From Site-B1 sp963722665 (GTDB lineage Bacteria > Bacteroidota > Bacteroidia > Flavobacteriales > Flavobacteriaceae), in the NCBI GenBank assembly GCA_963722665.1, contig CAVRNW010000007.1, positions 43,652 through 107,651 on the forward strand: 64,000 nt of DNA. Direction: 5' to 3'. The translations under genes and the position numbers were made by a program. Shown here one piece after another: positions 18,647-28,642 of this stretch. The notes under the pieces are model-generated. The model did no database searches. It saw nothing but the letters and a program-made list of their open reading frames with translations, and had not been told where the DNA came from. The stretch's first letter is position 1; each line of letters begins with the position of its first letter.

Positions 18647-19360
18647 TTAAACATGAATAATTTCGGAATCCTGAAGGATGTCATCACCGCGTAATCGTAA
18701 AATTATTTGAGCGACTGCAATGGTGTCTTTTTCGCAATAGGTGATTATCTTATCAATATTGTTTTCTTCATAAAATACCCGGTAGACATCACTTCCTTCA
18801 ATATCATCTTTTGGTGATGGAATGCCCAATACATTGGTCAATAATTTTAAGGATGTGTAATTTTTATAATCACCAAATTTCCATAATTCAAGGGTATCCA
18901 GATGCGGAACTTCCCAGGGTTTTTTACCAAATAAGTTTAGCTTGTAGGGTAGTTCAATGTTATTGATGATCATTCTCCTGGCAATATAAGGAAAGTCGAA
19001 TTCCTTTCCGTTATGGGCACACAACAAATGTTTTGTTTGACTAAAATGAGATATCAGAAGATTCTTAAAATCTTTTAAGATCTTCACTTCATCCCCATAG
19101 AAAGAAGTAACCCTGAATGTTCTAACATCTCCTTTGTAGGTAAAGTAGCCGGCAGAAATACATATTATTTTTCCAAATTCGGCCCAAATCCCTGCACTGG
19201 GATAAAATTCCTCTGCTGTAAATTCATCATGACGCTGGTATTTTGACTTTTGTTCCCATAGTTCTTGCTTGTCAGAATCTAGACCTTTAAAATCCTGCAT
19301 TTCAGGAACGGTTTCAATATCAAGAAATAATATGTTTTCAAGGTTTAATTTAGAGATCAT
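18647..19360 (-). CDS. predicted 3'-5' exonuclease, PolB-related DEDDy family
   Basis: A 237-residue RNase H-fold nuclease of the family annotated as related to the exonuclease domain of DNA polymerase B. Motif I is FLDIETVPE (Asp and Glu metal ligands) near residue 13; motif II lies in LLCAHNGKEFDFPYIARRM; motif III is YCEKDTIAV, giving the Tyr...Asp pair of a DEDDy site. It has no polymerase domain. The substrate and role are not known from sequence; a part in DNA or RNA end processing is family-level inference. It lies 47 bases before the ABC ATPase gene on the same strand and may share its transcript. Confidence 0.85.
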   Translation of the reverse strand: MISKLNLENILFLDIETVPEMQDFKGLDSDKQELWEQKSKYQRHDEFTAEEFYPSAGIWAEFGKIICISAGYFTYKGDVRTFRVTSFYGDEVKILKDFKNLLISHFSQTKHLLCAHNGKEFDFPYIARRMIINNIELPYKLNLFGKKPWEVPHLDTLELWKFGDYKNYTSLKLLTNVLGIPSPKDDIEGSDVYRVFYEENNIDKIITYCEKDTIAVAQIILRLRGDDILQDSEIIHV

Positions 19361-19396
19361 ACCTGTAAGATTTAATCTGCCCCCTATAAATGCTTA

Positions 19397-20548
19397 TTAA
19401 TTGTTTAACATTTTATAGGCTTCTTCAATATAATTTATAATATCTGGTGTGAAAGATGCAATTTCATCACCTTCTCCCTTGGAGTGCCCCAGTCTTACAA
19501 TGATAACATTATCATTGGGTTCAACAATCACATATTGACCAAGATGACCTCTCATCATGAAAAAATGCTTATCGCCAACGTTCTTTAACCACCACCCATA
19601 GCCATATTCCGGGCTTTCAGGAAAACGAGGTGTGACAGATCTTGCCACAAAAGCAGAATCTAGAAGTTGCTGCCCATTCCATTTTCCATGGTCTTTAAAA
19701 AGTTTGCCAAATCGCGCAAAATCTTTTGCATTACTGGCAATACAGCAATAGGCTTTTACTAAATCGTGTTCTTCGCTGTCAACTTGCCAAAGTGTCGAAT
19801 TTTCGGATCCAAGAGGTTTCCAGAAACTTTCGGTCAAATAATCATAAAGCTTTTTGCCCGTCGCTTTTTCGATGACCATAGCTAAAAGTTGTGTGTCTCC
19901 ACTTGCGTATTTATATTTCTTACCCGGTTCTTCAACTACTTTCAAGCCAAGGATAACTTTTTCAAGATCATCATCAAAATAAGCTCTGGTAGTTATCGAT
20001 AAAGGTGAATAATATGCCTCATCCCAATTGGTTCCTGAGCTCATTGAGGACAGATCACCAACAGTCATTTTAGCTGCTAATCCTTCACTAAATTCAGGAA
20101 AATAATCACTAACCGGTTGATCTAAACCTTTGATATATCCTTCTTCAATAGCCTTTCCCATAAGTCCGGACACATAGCTTTTTGCCATAGAAAAGGAATT
20201 GGATTTAGAATCCTCATTAAATCCGTCATAATATTTTTCAAACCAAATACTATCATTTTTAATAATGACAAATGCTATAGTTCCGTTGGTCTTGTTGATT
20301 TTTTTTAATCCCTCTGTTTCTTCAGTTTTATTATAGTCTAAGTGAATTGGCCAAGGTAGTGGAGTGCCATTTTCTACGTCTTCATTATCAAATTCTTTGT
20401 AGTCTTCTAAATAAGCAGTACTGTATCCTTTTGCATATATGGTTCTTACGGCTTTTATTAAGTAATCGGTATCCGTGATATAAAGAATAGCAATCATTAA
20501 ACCGAAAAGAATGATCAAGTATTTAAGAAGTTTTTTTAAGATTTTCAT
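19397..20548 (-). CDS. serine hydrolase, beta-lactamase class C-like
   Basis: A 383-residue membrane-anchored or secreted protein: MKILKKLLKYLIILFGLMIAILYI is a signal or single transmembrane segment. The nucleophile motif is SMAK (SxxK) in NSFSMAKSYVSG; the second motif is YAS in YKYASGDTQLL, with Ser where many members have Asn; a third-motif region near GHLGQYV replaces KTG, as in esterase or peptidase members. These features fit the penicillin-binding-protein-like hydrolases (EstB/class C type) in the periplasm. The true substrate (ester, D-amino acid peptide or beta-lactam) cannot be read from sequence. It stands alone between ogt and the exonuclease. Confidence 0.88.
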   Translation of the reverse strand: MKILKKLLKYLIILFGLMIAILYITDTDYLIKAVRTIYAKGYSTAYLEDYKEFDNEDVENGTPLPWPIHLDYNKTEETEGLKKINKTNGTIAFVIIKNDSIWFEKYYDGFNEDSKSNSFSMAKSYVSGLMGKAIEEGYIKGLDQPVSDYFPEFSEGLAAKMTVGDLSSMSSGTNWDEAYYSPLSITTRAYFDDDLEKVILGLKVVEEPGKKYKYASGDTQLLAMVIEKATGKKLYDYLTESFWKPLGSENSTLWQVDSEEHDLVKAYCCIASNAKDFARFGKLFKDHGKWNGQQLLDSAFVARSVTPRFPESPEYGYGWWLKNVGDKHFFMMRGHLGQYVIVEPNDNVIIVRLGHSKGEGDEIASFTPDIINYIEEAYKMLNN

Positions 20549-20664
20549 TTTGTTATTTTCATTTTTTTGAAACTAAATATAAGAAATTAATCTGTCTGTC
20601 GAATTACTTTTAAAGGTAAAGACAATTTTATAAAAGCAAAGAATTTCCTGAAGGAATTCTATAT

Positions 20665-21138
20665 TTAAAATAAAGATTGCTGTTTATTTGGGTTTTCATG
20701 ATCCAGCAACCATTTTTTCCTGTGCAGACCGCCGGCATATCCCGTTAAAGACCCATCTTTTCCTATTACTCTGTGACATGGGATAACGATCCAAATGGGG
20801 TTTTTGCCATTGGCATTAGCTACAGCCCTGATAGCCTTAACGTCTCCTAGTTTTTTGGACAACTCTAAATATGATAGCGTTTTACCGTAGGGTATTTTGA
20901 GTAACTCTTTCCAGACTCTTTTTTGAAATTCGGTCCCTTCCGGATTTAATTTCAAATTGAATTGCTGCCTGGCGCCTTGAAAATATTCATCCAATTGTTT
21001 GACACATTCTTTAAGTTCTTCAGGTATTGAATGTGTAAGGTTTACCTCCTCATTCATTACAATAATTGCTGTAACTCCATTTTCATTTCCTGTGATCCTT
21101 GTAAATCCTAAAGGTGTTTTAATTATGGCTTGCTTCAT
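20665..21138 (-). CDS. ogt: methylated-DNA-protein-cysteine methyltransferase
   Basis: A 157-residue O6-alkylguanine-DNA alkyltransferase, a one-time repair protein that moves the alkyl group from guanine to its own cysteine. The active site PCHRVIG is intact, preceded by NGKNPIWIVI and followed by GSLTGYAGGLHRKKWLLDHE. The helix-turn-helix arginine finger region is YLELSKKLGDVKAIRAVANANG. The short N-terminal domain and overall length match Ogt rather than the larger Ada. Single gene. Confidence 0.95.
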   Translation of the reverse strand: MKQAIIKTPLGFTRITGNENGVTAIIVMNEEVNLTHSIPEELKECVKQLDEYFQGARQQFNLKLNPEGTEFQKRVWKELLKIPYGKTLSYLELSKKLGDVKAIRAVANANGKNPIWIVIPCHRVIGKDGSLTGYAGGLHRKKWLLDHENPNKQQSLF

Positions 21139-21212
21139 ATTTAAGAAAATACGTACAAAAAATTAATAAATAATGTATTTCATCGATAAAACGCAATTAT
21201 TATTGGCTGAAA

Positions 21213-21220
21213 TACATTTG
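21213..21220 (+). promoter_or_regulatory. -7 promoter element TACATTTG
   Basis: Exact TAnnTTTG match, 45 bases before the start of the following secreted-protein gene. Confidence 0.5.
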
Positions 21221-21264
21221 TTTTCTACATTAGTAGTCCCTAATCTAAAAAGACTCTATATCTG

Positions 21265-21771
21265 ATGAAAAATCTACTTATACTATCCTCAGTGGTGATT
21301 TCCATGTTTATAGCAGGAAACCCTCATAATTTTAAAATTGAAAGTAACAATTTAATTTGGCAAAAAGTATACGATAGTGACAATTCTGTTTTTGAATTAT
21401 ATGAATCTATTCGTCAACAGGGAAATTATGAAAAAATTTATATTGTTAGAGATGAAGTGATATTCACAATAAACTTTGAAAGCAAAAATGAATTGGAAGC
21501 ACATGGTTACGAAAATGGAAGCTATCCAAGGTATTTGAAACCGGGAGGAAAATTTACGGGATATTTACAGAAGAAAGAAGGGAAATATAGAGTGACTATT
21601 ACCAATATAGATTTTAACTGGAATGGAGATTATGTAGAGAATATAGATGATGCCGCGCTAACAAAAGGCGAGTTGAACGAAAACATTAAGGCTAAAAAAG
21701 TAATTCAGTTGTTTGACAGATACTTTAATAATAAATTTGATTTTTGTAAAGCTTGCCAAGAAAATTGGTAG
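21265..21771 (+). CDS. secreted protein of unknown function
   Basis: A 168-residue protein with an N-terminal signal segment (MKNLLILSSVVISMFIAG). The mature region is soluble, mixed alpha/beta, with a repeated aromatic pattern (NLIWQKVYDSD, YEKIYIVRDEVIFTINFES, YRVTITNIDFNWNGDY). The last 20 residues hold the only two cysteines, in FCKACQENW (CxxC). The pattern of a small beta sandwich ending in a CxxC is reminiscent of periplasmic DUF4468-like proteins, but I did not recognise the family with certainty. It is flanked by a promoter upstream and a two-way terminator downstream, so it is its own unit. Confidence 0.65.
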   Translation: MKNLLILSSVVISMFIAGNPHNFKIESNNLIWQKVYDSDNSVFELYESIRQQGNYEKIYIVRDEVIFTINFESKNELEAHGYENGSYPRYLKPGGKFTGYLQKKEGKYRVTITNIDFNWNGDYVENIDDAALTKGELNENIKAKKVIQLFDRYFNNKFDFCKACQENW

Positions 21772-21812
21772 TATTAAAAAATTTGTTTCATTTATTCTTT
21801 AGTTTTTTAATA

Positions 21813-21842
21813 AAACCCCAATGCGAGAGCATTGGGGTTTTA
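21813..21842. terminator. two-way terminator between convergent genes
   Basis: AAACCCCAATGC/GCATTGGGGTTT with a short GAGA loop, flanked by A- and T-runs, between the secreted-protein gene and the CBS-domain gene. It overlaps the last codons of the latter. Confidence 0.85.
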
Positions 21843-22916
21843 TTTTCCCTTAATGTTTTTATCATCAATCAATCCTAATCGTTTTGCTCTCGATTCCCAG
21901 CTTTTTCTTGCTAATTTCTGAAGGTTTTCAACATTATCACTTTCATCCATAATTTCCAGTCCTAAAAGAGTTTCTATAACATCTTCCATAGTTACCAAAC
22001 CACTCACAGAACCATATTCATCAACTACAAGTGACATATGGTTTTTACTTTCTATCAGCTCTTCAAACAGCTTAGGAATGGGTAAATTTCTTATGGTCAC
22101 GATTATGGGTCTCTTGATCTCTGTTAATTTTTTTTCACCATTCCCATAGGCCATTTCTTTATAGACATCATCTTTCAATACAAGCCCGGTTATATTGTCT
22201 TCAGAATCTTTATAAACAGGGATTCTGGAAAACCTTAAGTTTGGATTATCATTAAAAAATGATTTAATGGTTGTTTCCTCATTTTCAATCTTTAAAACTG
22301 TTCTTGGGGTCATAATATCCTTGGCCATAACATCCTTAAAGGTTATAAGATTTTTAATGACCTTGCTTTCTGATTCGTGAAACAGGCCTTCTTCGTGGGC
22401 TATATCTGTCATTGCTAAAAAACCTTCTCTGCTAAGTACGCTGCCATGATGACCCTTACCGAATAGTTTGGTAAATAATTGTAAAAACCAGATAACTCCT
22501 GTCCATTTAAAGAAAAAGATCATCCCGTTGAGGGTAATAGCAGAAAGATTGGCCAGCGTTTTCCAATAGGTCGCTCCAATCGTTTTTGGTATAATCTCTG
22601 ATAATACCAATATTAAAAAGGTCATTACGGCAGATACGATCATGATAGAGTTATCACCTGTGCCAAAAACCTTTTCAGCCTGGACGCCTACCAAAATAGC
22701 GCCAACAGTATGAGCGATCGTATTTAGTGTTAAAATGGCTATCAAAGGTTTGTCAACATCTTTTTTCAAAGTTTCTAAGGCCATGGCATAATGCTTCCCT
22801 TCACTTTTTTTTATATTAATAAATGTTGGCGTGATGCTCAATAAAACAGCTTCAAGAATGGAGCATAAAAATGAAAAGAAAATTGAAATAACAGCATAAA
22901 AAATTAATAAGCTCAT
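21840..22916 (-). CDS. CNNM/CorC-type membrane protein with CBS domains
   Basis: A 358-residue member of the hemolysin C/CorB/CNNM group. Residues 1 to about 150 form the transmembrane DUF21 domain (PLIAILTLNTIAHTVGAILVG, LSEIIPKTIGATYWK). A CBS pair follows (about 195-315: VMAKDIMTPRTVLKI ... SLVVDEYGSVSGLVTMEDVIETLLG). It lacks the C-terminal CorC domain found in some members. The family is involved in Mg2+/Co2+ efflux or homeostasis at the inner membrane. Single gene, divergent from the histidine kinase. Confidence 0.9.
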   Translation of the reverse strand: MSLLIFYAVISIFFSFLCSILEAVLLSITPTFINIKKSEGKHYAMALETLKKDVDKPLIAILTLNTIAHTVGAILVGVQAEKVFGTGDNSIMIVSAVMTFLILVLSEIIPKTIGATYWKTLANLSAITLNGMIFFFKWTGVIWFLQLFTKLFGKGHHGSVLSREGFLAMTDIAHEEGLFHESESKVIKNLITFKDVMAKDIMTPRTVLKIENEETTIKSFFNDNPNLRFSRIPVYKDSEDNITGLVLKDDVYKEMAYGNGEKKLTEIKRPIIVTIRNLPIPKLFEELIESKNHMSLVVDEYGSVSGLVTMEDVIETLLGLEIMDESDNVENLQKLARKSWESRAKRLGLIDDKNIKGK

Positions 22917-23033
22917 TGATTAGATTTTGAGGTTAAAGTTAAAAATAAAAACATAACCATTTATCTGTGTAATCTACTCCAATTATTTGGCTTAATTATT
23001 GTTATATTTATCCAACAATTAAGACAAAATCAG

Positions 23034-24479
23034 TTGAAAAAATTATCTCTTAGAACACGCATTTTTATAGCAATGGTTCTCCTTGTAGTTTTAGCTTCGG
23101 TTTTAATTGCATTGGTCTCAATTTTTCAATACAATGAAGAGTCTCAGGATTATCATAATAACAGGTTAGAACGAAAAGAACAGAATATACAAGAGCATAT
23201 AAATTATGTTTTAAGAGAGACAACGTATGAGATCAAGACAGATAAAATTCCACTGATATTTAAAGAAAAGATCTATGAGATCGCGACCATACATAAACTC
23301 CAGCTCAATCTATATGATCTGGAAGGCAATTTGTTAAAGTCGTCTTTGGCCAGAATAAAACCGGATTCCCTTGCAGTTTGCTTAGATGCTAATATTTTGA
23401 ATACACTTTCAAATTCAGAAGACAAAAGGTATGTTGAAAAACGAATGGAAAATGGTGAAACATTCCTATCGTCCTATACTTATATCACAGATGGGAAGTT
23501 TAAACCATTGGCAATATTGAATCTTCCCTATCTTGAGAAGGATGAGTTCTTAAGCAAGGAATTGAATGAATTTTTAATGCGCCTGGCATATGCTTATATA
23601 TTGATGCTTCTTATCGCAATTATATTGGCATATTTTTCTTCAAAATATATTACCAGAACTTTAAAGACCATAAGTGACAAGATCAATACGACTCGATTGG
23701 AAAAGCGAAATGAGAAAATAAATATTGAAACTAAAACCGAAGAAATTTCAACCCTGGTCAACTCCTATAACAGCATGATTGATGAACTAGAGGAAAGCGC
23801 AGTTAAGCTGGCGACAAGCGAAAGAGAACAGGCATGGCGGGAAATGGCAAAACAAGTTGCCCATGAAATAAAGAATCCATTAACTCCAATGCGATTGAGC
23901 GTACAGAGTTTTCAGGCTAAATTCAATCCTAACGATCCTGAAATTCATCAAAAGGTTGATGAATTCAGTATTACCATGATCCAGCAGATTGATATAATGA
24001 GCAGTATCGCTTCAGCCTTTTCTAATTTTGCAGAAATGCCTGCTCAAAAGAATGAAATGCTGAATATGGTCGAGATAGTTGCCTTGGCTTTAGATATTTT
24101 TAGTGAAAAGTATATTACATTCAGTTCAAGTAAAAGTGAAATTATTGCCAAATTTGACAGAACCCAGTTGATTAGGGTAGTTACGAATCTTGTTAAGAAC
24201 GGAATTCAGTCGATCCCAAATGGTGTTCAGCCTGAAATAGCAGTTACCTTATCTGAAGAAAATGGCAACATAATCCTGACAGTTAAGGATAACGGAATTG
24301 GAATCACCGATAAGAATAAAGAAAAGGTCTTTGAACCAAAATTCACAACGAAATCCAGTGGAATGGGATTGGGTCTGGCTATGGTAAAAAATATAGTGAA
24401 CACTTATAAAGGCAATATTTCATTTAAATCAAATAAAAATAACGGGACCACATTTACAGTTGTTTTCCCAAAAGAATAA
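23034..24479 (+). CDS. sensor histidine kinase, NtrY-like
   Basis: A 481-residue membrane kinase. Two transmembrane helices (about 8-30 and 181-202) bracket a periplasmic sensor of about 150 residues. A HAMP linker leads to the H-box AHEIKNPLTPMRLSVQSF with the phospho-accepting His. The ATP-binding domain has the N-box NLVKNGIQSIPNG, DNGIGI and GMGLGLAMVKNI. The start codon is TTG at 23034, which gives a normal MKKLSLRTRIF start. No response regulator is adjacent, so its partner is elsewhere. It is followed 4 bases later by an enoyl-CoA hydratase gene, an arrangement common in flavobacteria but without a known functional link. Confidence 0.92.
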   Translation: MKKLSLRTRIFIAMVLLVVLASVLIALVSIFQYNEESQDYHNNRLERKEQNIQEHINYVLRETTYEIKTDKIPLIFKEKIYEIATIHKLQLNLYDLEGNLLKSSLARIKPDSLAVCLDANILNTLSNSEDKRYVEKRMENGETFLSSYTYITDGKFKPLAILNLPYLEKDEFLSKELNEFLMRLAYAYILMLLIAIILAYFSSKYITRTLKTISDKINTTRLEKRNEKINIETKTEEISTLVNSYNSMIDELEESAVKLATSEREQAWREMAKQVAHEIKNPLTPMRLSVQSFQAKFNPNDPEIHQKVDEFSITMIQQIDIMSSIASAFSNFAEMPAQKNEMLNMVEIVALALDIFSEKYITFSSSKSEIIAKFDRTQLIRVVTNLVKNGIQSIPNGVQPEIAVTLSEENGNIILTVKDNGIGITDKNKEKVFEPKFTTKSSGMGLGLAMVKNIVNTYKGNISFKSNKNNGTTFTVVFPKE

Positions 24480-24483
24480 ATTT

Positions 24484-25266
24484 ATGAAATTCAATAACGT
24501 ACTTACCGAATCAAAAAATGGCATTGCTACCATTACTATCAATCGCCCAAACAAATTGAATGCGCTTAACAAAGAGACCATCCAGGAACTGCACGATGCT
24601 TTTTCACATTTAGATCAAGATCAAAACGTAAAAGTCATAGTTTTAACCGGAAGTGGTGAAAAAGCATTTGTAGCTGGTGCAGACATAAGCGAATTTGCAA
24701 ATTTCAGCATGGATGAAGGCAGTAAATTGGCAGCTAAAGGCCAAAAATTATTATTTGATTTCGTTGAAAATCTTAAAACTCCTGTAATAGCCGCGGTTAA
24801 TGGCTTTGCACTTGGTGGAGGATTGGAACTTGCTATGGCCTGTCATTTTAGAGTGGCAAGCAACAATGCGAAAATGGGATTGCCGGAAGTGTCTCTGGGA
24901 GTTATCCCCGGATATGGCGGGACTCAGCGATTACCGCAATTAGTCGGAAAAGGGCGAGCTATGGAAATGATAATGACAGCGGGAATGATTGATGCGAACC
25001 AAGCTTTGAATTATGGATTGGTAAATCACGTTCAGGCACAAGAGGAACTTTTAGATTTTTGTTATGAATTAGCAAATAAAATAATGCGAAATTCATCTGT
25101 AGCCATTGGTAAAGCAATAAAAGCAATCAATGCTAATTATCAAGACGGTAAAAATGGCTTTAAGACAGAGATCAAACAATTTGGCAAGTGCTTTGGTACC
25201 GAAGATTTTAAAGAAGGCACAACTGCCTTTTTACAAAAAAGGAAAGCTGATTTCCCGGGCAAATAA
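24484..25266 (+). CDS. enoyl-CoA hydratase/isomerase family protein
   Basis: A 260-residue crotonase-fold enzyme. I chose ATG 24484 (MKFNNVLTESKNGIATITINRP) because upstream in-frame codons lie inside the kinase gene. The oxyanion-hole segments are AFVAGADISEF and GFALGGGLELAMACHFRVA, and both catalytic glutamates are in place (GGLELAMACH and MGLPEVSLGVIPGYGGTQRL), matching true 2-enoyl-CoA hydratases (short-chain ECH/crotonase). It would hydrate short- or medium-chain enoyl-CoA in fatty-acid or butanoate breakdown. It sits 4 bases after the kinase stop in what looks like one transcript, and ends at a strong terminator. Confidence 0.92.
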   Translation: MKFNNVLTESKNGIATITINRPNKLNALNKETIQELHDAFSHLDQDQNVKVIVLTGSGEKAFVAGADISEFANFSMDEGSKLAAKGQKLLFDFVENLKTPVIAAVNGFALGGGLELAMACHFRVASNNAKMGLPEVSLGVIPGYGGTQRLPQLVGKGRAMEMIMTAGMIDANQALNYGLVNHVQAQEELLDFCYELANKIMRNSSVAIGKAIKAINANYQDGKNGFKTEIKQFGKCFGTEDFKEGTTAFLQKRKADFPGK

Positions 25267-25294
25267 GGCAGTCAATTAAAGATTATAAATAAAA

Positions 25295-25322
25295 AAGCGG
25301 CTTGATCAAGCCGCTTTTCTTT
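25295..25322. terminator. two-way terminator between convergent genes
   Basis: AAGCGGCTTGA/TCAAGCCGCTT palindrome with flanking A- and T-runs, between the enoyl-CoA hydratase and the S46 peptidase genes. Confidence 0.85.
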
Positions 25323-25337
25323 GTTTTTAAGAACTTT

Positions 25338-26483
25338 CTATGATTTAATAGCAACAATAGTCAATTCATCAACTATATGTTTGGCATTTGAAAATTTATC
25401 AATCAGCCAAAGAACGTATCTAATATCAACGTTAATGGTTCGTTGTAAATTGGGATCAAATATGACATCACCGGCCATTGCTTCAATATTACCATCAAAT
25501 GCTAAGCCAATAAGCTCTCCATTTCCATTGATAACAGGTGAACCTGAGTTTCCTCCTGTAATATCATTATCAGTCAGGAAGTTAACAGGCAACTGCCCAT
25601 ACTCGTTTGCATATCGTCCAAAATCTTTTTTCTTATAAATATCCAGCATTGCCTGAGGTAAGTCAAATTCATCATCATTTGGCTTATATTTATTAATGAC
25701 TCCGGTTAGGGTTGTATAATAATTCTTATTTGCATCATTTCTACTGTCTTTAGGCAATGCTCTTACTTTTCCATAGGACAATCTTAATGTTGAATTGGCG
25801 TCTGGATATTTTATTTCGCTCAATCCTGATTTTCGTAAGCCATCTACCAGTAATCTGTATGAAGCCTCAAAATCGTTCGTCGGTTGTTCCAGTTCTTCAG
25901 GACTTTCTCTGTATTTATCTAACAATTCGGCAGACAATTTATATAAAGGATCATTTGCTAATAAAGCTGAATCCGGGTATTGTAAGAATGCTTCAACACG
26001 TTCTTTAGATGAAAACATACTAAGCTCGAATATAGCATTGATATATGTTGAAAAATCATTGTTATTCTTCGCACCAACTTCAGCCACTATTTCAGGGAGT
26101 GTATAATTTGATTTCGAAGTATATAGACCAAGTTGTTTGGCGAAAATCTCCTTTTCCAGAGGTAAATAATGGTCCTTATATGAGCCATCAATCAGCTCCT
26201 CAAGCCTTGGCATGATATCTTTTCGTTTTTCTTCATTAGCACTTACATATTGCTCTAATGTACGGCCAATTCTATATGGTAATACAGCAAATGTGCTTGA
26301 ACGCAGCATGCCTATTATATAATTATCATGTTTGACTTTGTTATTAGTTAAGCTATAATATTTATTGATGTTTGGAATTATATTTCCGTATATAGCTTTA
26401 TTTTCTTTTTTATTGGCCCACTTATCAAATTTAGCTTCCGTTTTTCGTTTTATTGCAGCTGTTTTATGCTTTGATAAGTGCAT
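25338..26483 (-). pseudogene. S46 dipeptidyl-peptidase, C-terminal part (frameshifted)
   Basis: A 381-codon piece of an S46 peptidase that removes dipeptides from peptide N-termini in the periplasm. It holds the catalytic serine in NDITGGNSGSPVINGNG. The specificity-determining position after GLAFD is Gly (GLAFDGNIEAM), which in this family points to the DPP7 type (hydrophobic P1) rather than the Arg-bearing DPP11 type. The true junction to the N-terminal part lies near residue LIKHKTAAIKRK; the first few codons of this frame (MHLS) are out of phase. One extra A at about 26474-26478 explains the break. Confidence 0.85.
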
Positions 26484-27495
26484 CTATCATCCCAATTCTA
26501 TTTTTCCAATAGTTTGCTATTCCTGCATATTGAGAAGCATACATTAAATCAATTTCTTCGCTTTCATTCATGTATTTTTTCATGACATCTAAGCTCAACC
26601 TGGAGCTTTCAACCCAGGCAGGATATGCGTATTTTACATTTTGCTCAACACCTTCCGCCGGCATCCATCGGTTTGTTCTTCCCGGATAGCCTAAGATCAT
26701 AGCAAAATCATTTTCTTTGACTCCATCAATATTGACCGGTAAATGATATTTTGCTTTTAAAGGAACATTACTTGTTGAGTAGTCTGCCGGATTTCCATTT
26801 GAGTCGGCATAAACTCTAAACAAACTAAAATCGCCTGTGTGTCTTGGCCATTCCCAGTTATCTGTATCACCACCATATTTACCAATACTTTCTGGTGGAG
26901 CACCGACCAATCTAACATCATTATAATCTTCATAAACGAAGTAGTAATATTCATTTCCTTGATAGAATGGACGAACAGAAACTGTGTATTTCCCTCCTTC
27001 GTTGTTTTCTTGTTGAATTTTTGCAATTTCTTTATTGATAGTCGCTTCACGTTCTTTTTCACTCATAGTATCATTTACTTGAGATAAAATACGTTTAGAA
27101 ACATCATCCATTCTAACAAAAAATCTAACAAATAAGCTTTCAGGTTTTAGTTCCTCTTCTAAAGAACCTGCCCAAAAACCGTTTTTTAAATGATTTTGTT
27201 CTGTAGTAGATAGCTCACTAATTGCACTGTATCCGCAATGATGATTTGTAAGTACTAATCCACTACTCGAAATTATACTTGCAGTGCAGCCGCCATTAAA
27301 TTGTACAATGGCATCTTTTAAGCTTTGGTTATTAATGCTGTAAATTTCTTCAGGGGTCAATTGAAGCCCCATTTTTTGCATATCAGTATAGTTCAATCGC
27401 TCTATATGCATTAAGAACCACATGCCTTCATCTGCTCTAATTGAGTTTGGAATGGCAAGAATAATAGTAAATAAAAAAAGGAATATTTTTTTCAT
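26464..27495 (-). pseudogene. S46 dipeptidyl-peptidase, N-terminal part (frameshifted)
   Basis: A 343-codon piece with a signal peptide (MKKIFLFLFTIILAIPNSIRA) and the N-terminal half of the S46 double-barrel fold. The catalytic His is in SGLVLTNHHCGYSAI and the Asp region in GGDTDNWEWPRHTGDFSLFRVYAD. The corrected whole protein would be about 720 residues, the normal size. It ends at DALIKA because of a one-base shift shared with the C-terminal part. Confidence 0.85.
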
Positions 27496-27600
27496 GTGAA
27501 GTTATTTTTAATTAGGCTCTAAAATTAAGGATTTTATAGCGGATAGCGTCTCAAATTCTCTTTAAAAAATGTTAATATTTTCTGGCTTTTGTATATAAAA

Positions 27601-27627
27601 AAAGTGGGCGCAAAGCCCACTTTTATA
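27601..27627 (-). terminator. terminator of the 244-residue secreted-protein gene
   Basis: AAAGTGGGC/GCCCACTTT hairpin with flanking runs, 80 bases after the stop of the gene at 27708-28442. Confidence 0.8.
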
Positions 27628-27707
27628 ACTGAAGTTAACAGATTTTTTCTAACTAAAACTTTAAATAATCTATGAATGTATGTCCTTCAGTTTTTAATTT
27701 CCTTTTT

Positions 27708-28442
27708 CTATTTTTTTAATTTATTGAAATAATCACCTTTAAGGGTTAAAATTTTATCCTCAATACCTTTTTTTACTTCTTTTGAATCATCAACAAGAAT
27801 TTCTTTAGTTTTCTTTTTTTCTTGAGGTTTAACAGAAGTATAGGAATAATCTATATATTCAACAAAAGACCTGCCCTCAGAGTTTATGACTACTTTATAA
27901 TTTCCTTTTTCGTTTTTTAATAGTCTGTAAACTCTTTGAATGTTCATCATGTTTTCAACAGTCTCTGAGTGTATTAGATCATAAGAACCTGTATTATAAT
28001 CGTAATAAATTTTTACTTCTAAAGGTTGTTTATCTAAAGATAGTTTTGAGACTAAAACATGGTTATCCTTTTTTGTAATATAAGGTTTGTGAATGATTGT
28101 TTCCATTTCCTTGTTAAACTCTACGCTTTTCATCTTTACTTGAAACGGGATAATTCTAATTTCCAGATCTCTATCAAGCTCAAAATAATATTCACCATCC
28201 GGAAGTGAGGTTAAATCAAATCCTTTAACAAATTCTCCTGATTTTTGAATAGACTCTTTGTAAAGAACCAATCCAAACATATCCTTGATGAATAACTGAT
28301 TTCCTTGTTTAACATTTAACAATGTCAACATAGTTGTCTTTTCGTCATTAAGACTTCTTAATGATGAAATCTCATTTGCGTTACCTAGTAAGGAAGTAAA
28401 CAGTACTACCAATACTATACTTTTTTTAATTAAATTTTTCAT
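27708..28442 (-). CDS. secreted protein of unknown function
   Basis: A 244-residue protein with a signal peptide (MKNLIKKSIVLVVLFTSLLGNANE). Residues about 35-120 (MLTLLNVKQGNQLFIKDMFGLVLYKESIQ ... FDLTSLPDGEYYFELDRDLEIRIIPFQV) look like a small beta-sandwich close to the fold of T9SS sorting domains but with a free C-terminus, so not an export signal. The C-terminal third is lysine- and acid-rich with coiled-coil character (KKKTKEILVDDSKEVKKGIEDKI). This type is common near flavobacterial regulator genes but has no known function. It is divergent from an AraC-type regulator gene, with a shared 200-base promoter region. Confidence 0.6.
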   Translation of the reverse strand: MKNLIKKSIVLVVLFTSLLGNANEISSLRSLNDEKTTMLTLLNVKQGNQLFIKDMFGLVLYKESIQKSGEFVKGFDLTSLPDGEYYFELDRDLEIRIIPFQVKMKSVEFNKEMETIIHKPYITKKDNHVLVSKLSLDKQPLEVKIYYDYNTGSYDLIHSETVENMMNIQRVYRLLKNEKGNYKVVINSEGRSFVEYIDYSYTSVKPQEKKKTKEILVDDSKEVKKGIEDKILTLKGDYFNKLKK

Positions 28443-28586
28443 AACATAATTGTTTTAAATTATTACAAGACAAATGTAGGGCTAAGCAATATGTGTGAAA
28501 ACATCAATTTTGACCAATTTGTATGTTATATTAACTCAACTCAAACGTTATAGTAATAAAAAGGGTAATATAGTATAGAAATTGGT

Positions 28587-28594
28587 TAAATTTG
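28587..28594 (+). promoter_or_regulatory. -7 promoter element TAAATTTG
   Basis: Exact TAnnTTTG match. A start near 28601 would leave a leader of about 40 bases before ATG 28643 and argues against the GTG at 28610 as the start. Confidence 0.5.
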
Positions 28595-28642
28595 CACACA
28601 TGTTTTTAAGTGAAGACATTACCTTTGTATAAAATTTGCACC

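Noticed and set aside
19397..20548. The serine hydrolase as a true class C beta-lactamase
   Set aside because: The second motif is YAS and no KTG-type third motif is visible, so antibiotic hydrolysis is not supported by sequence alone.
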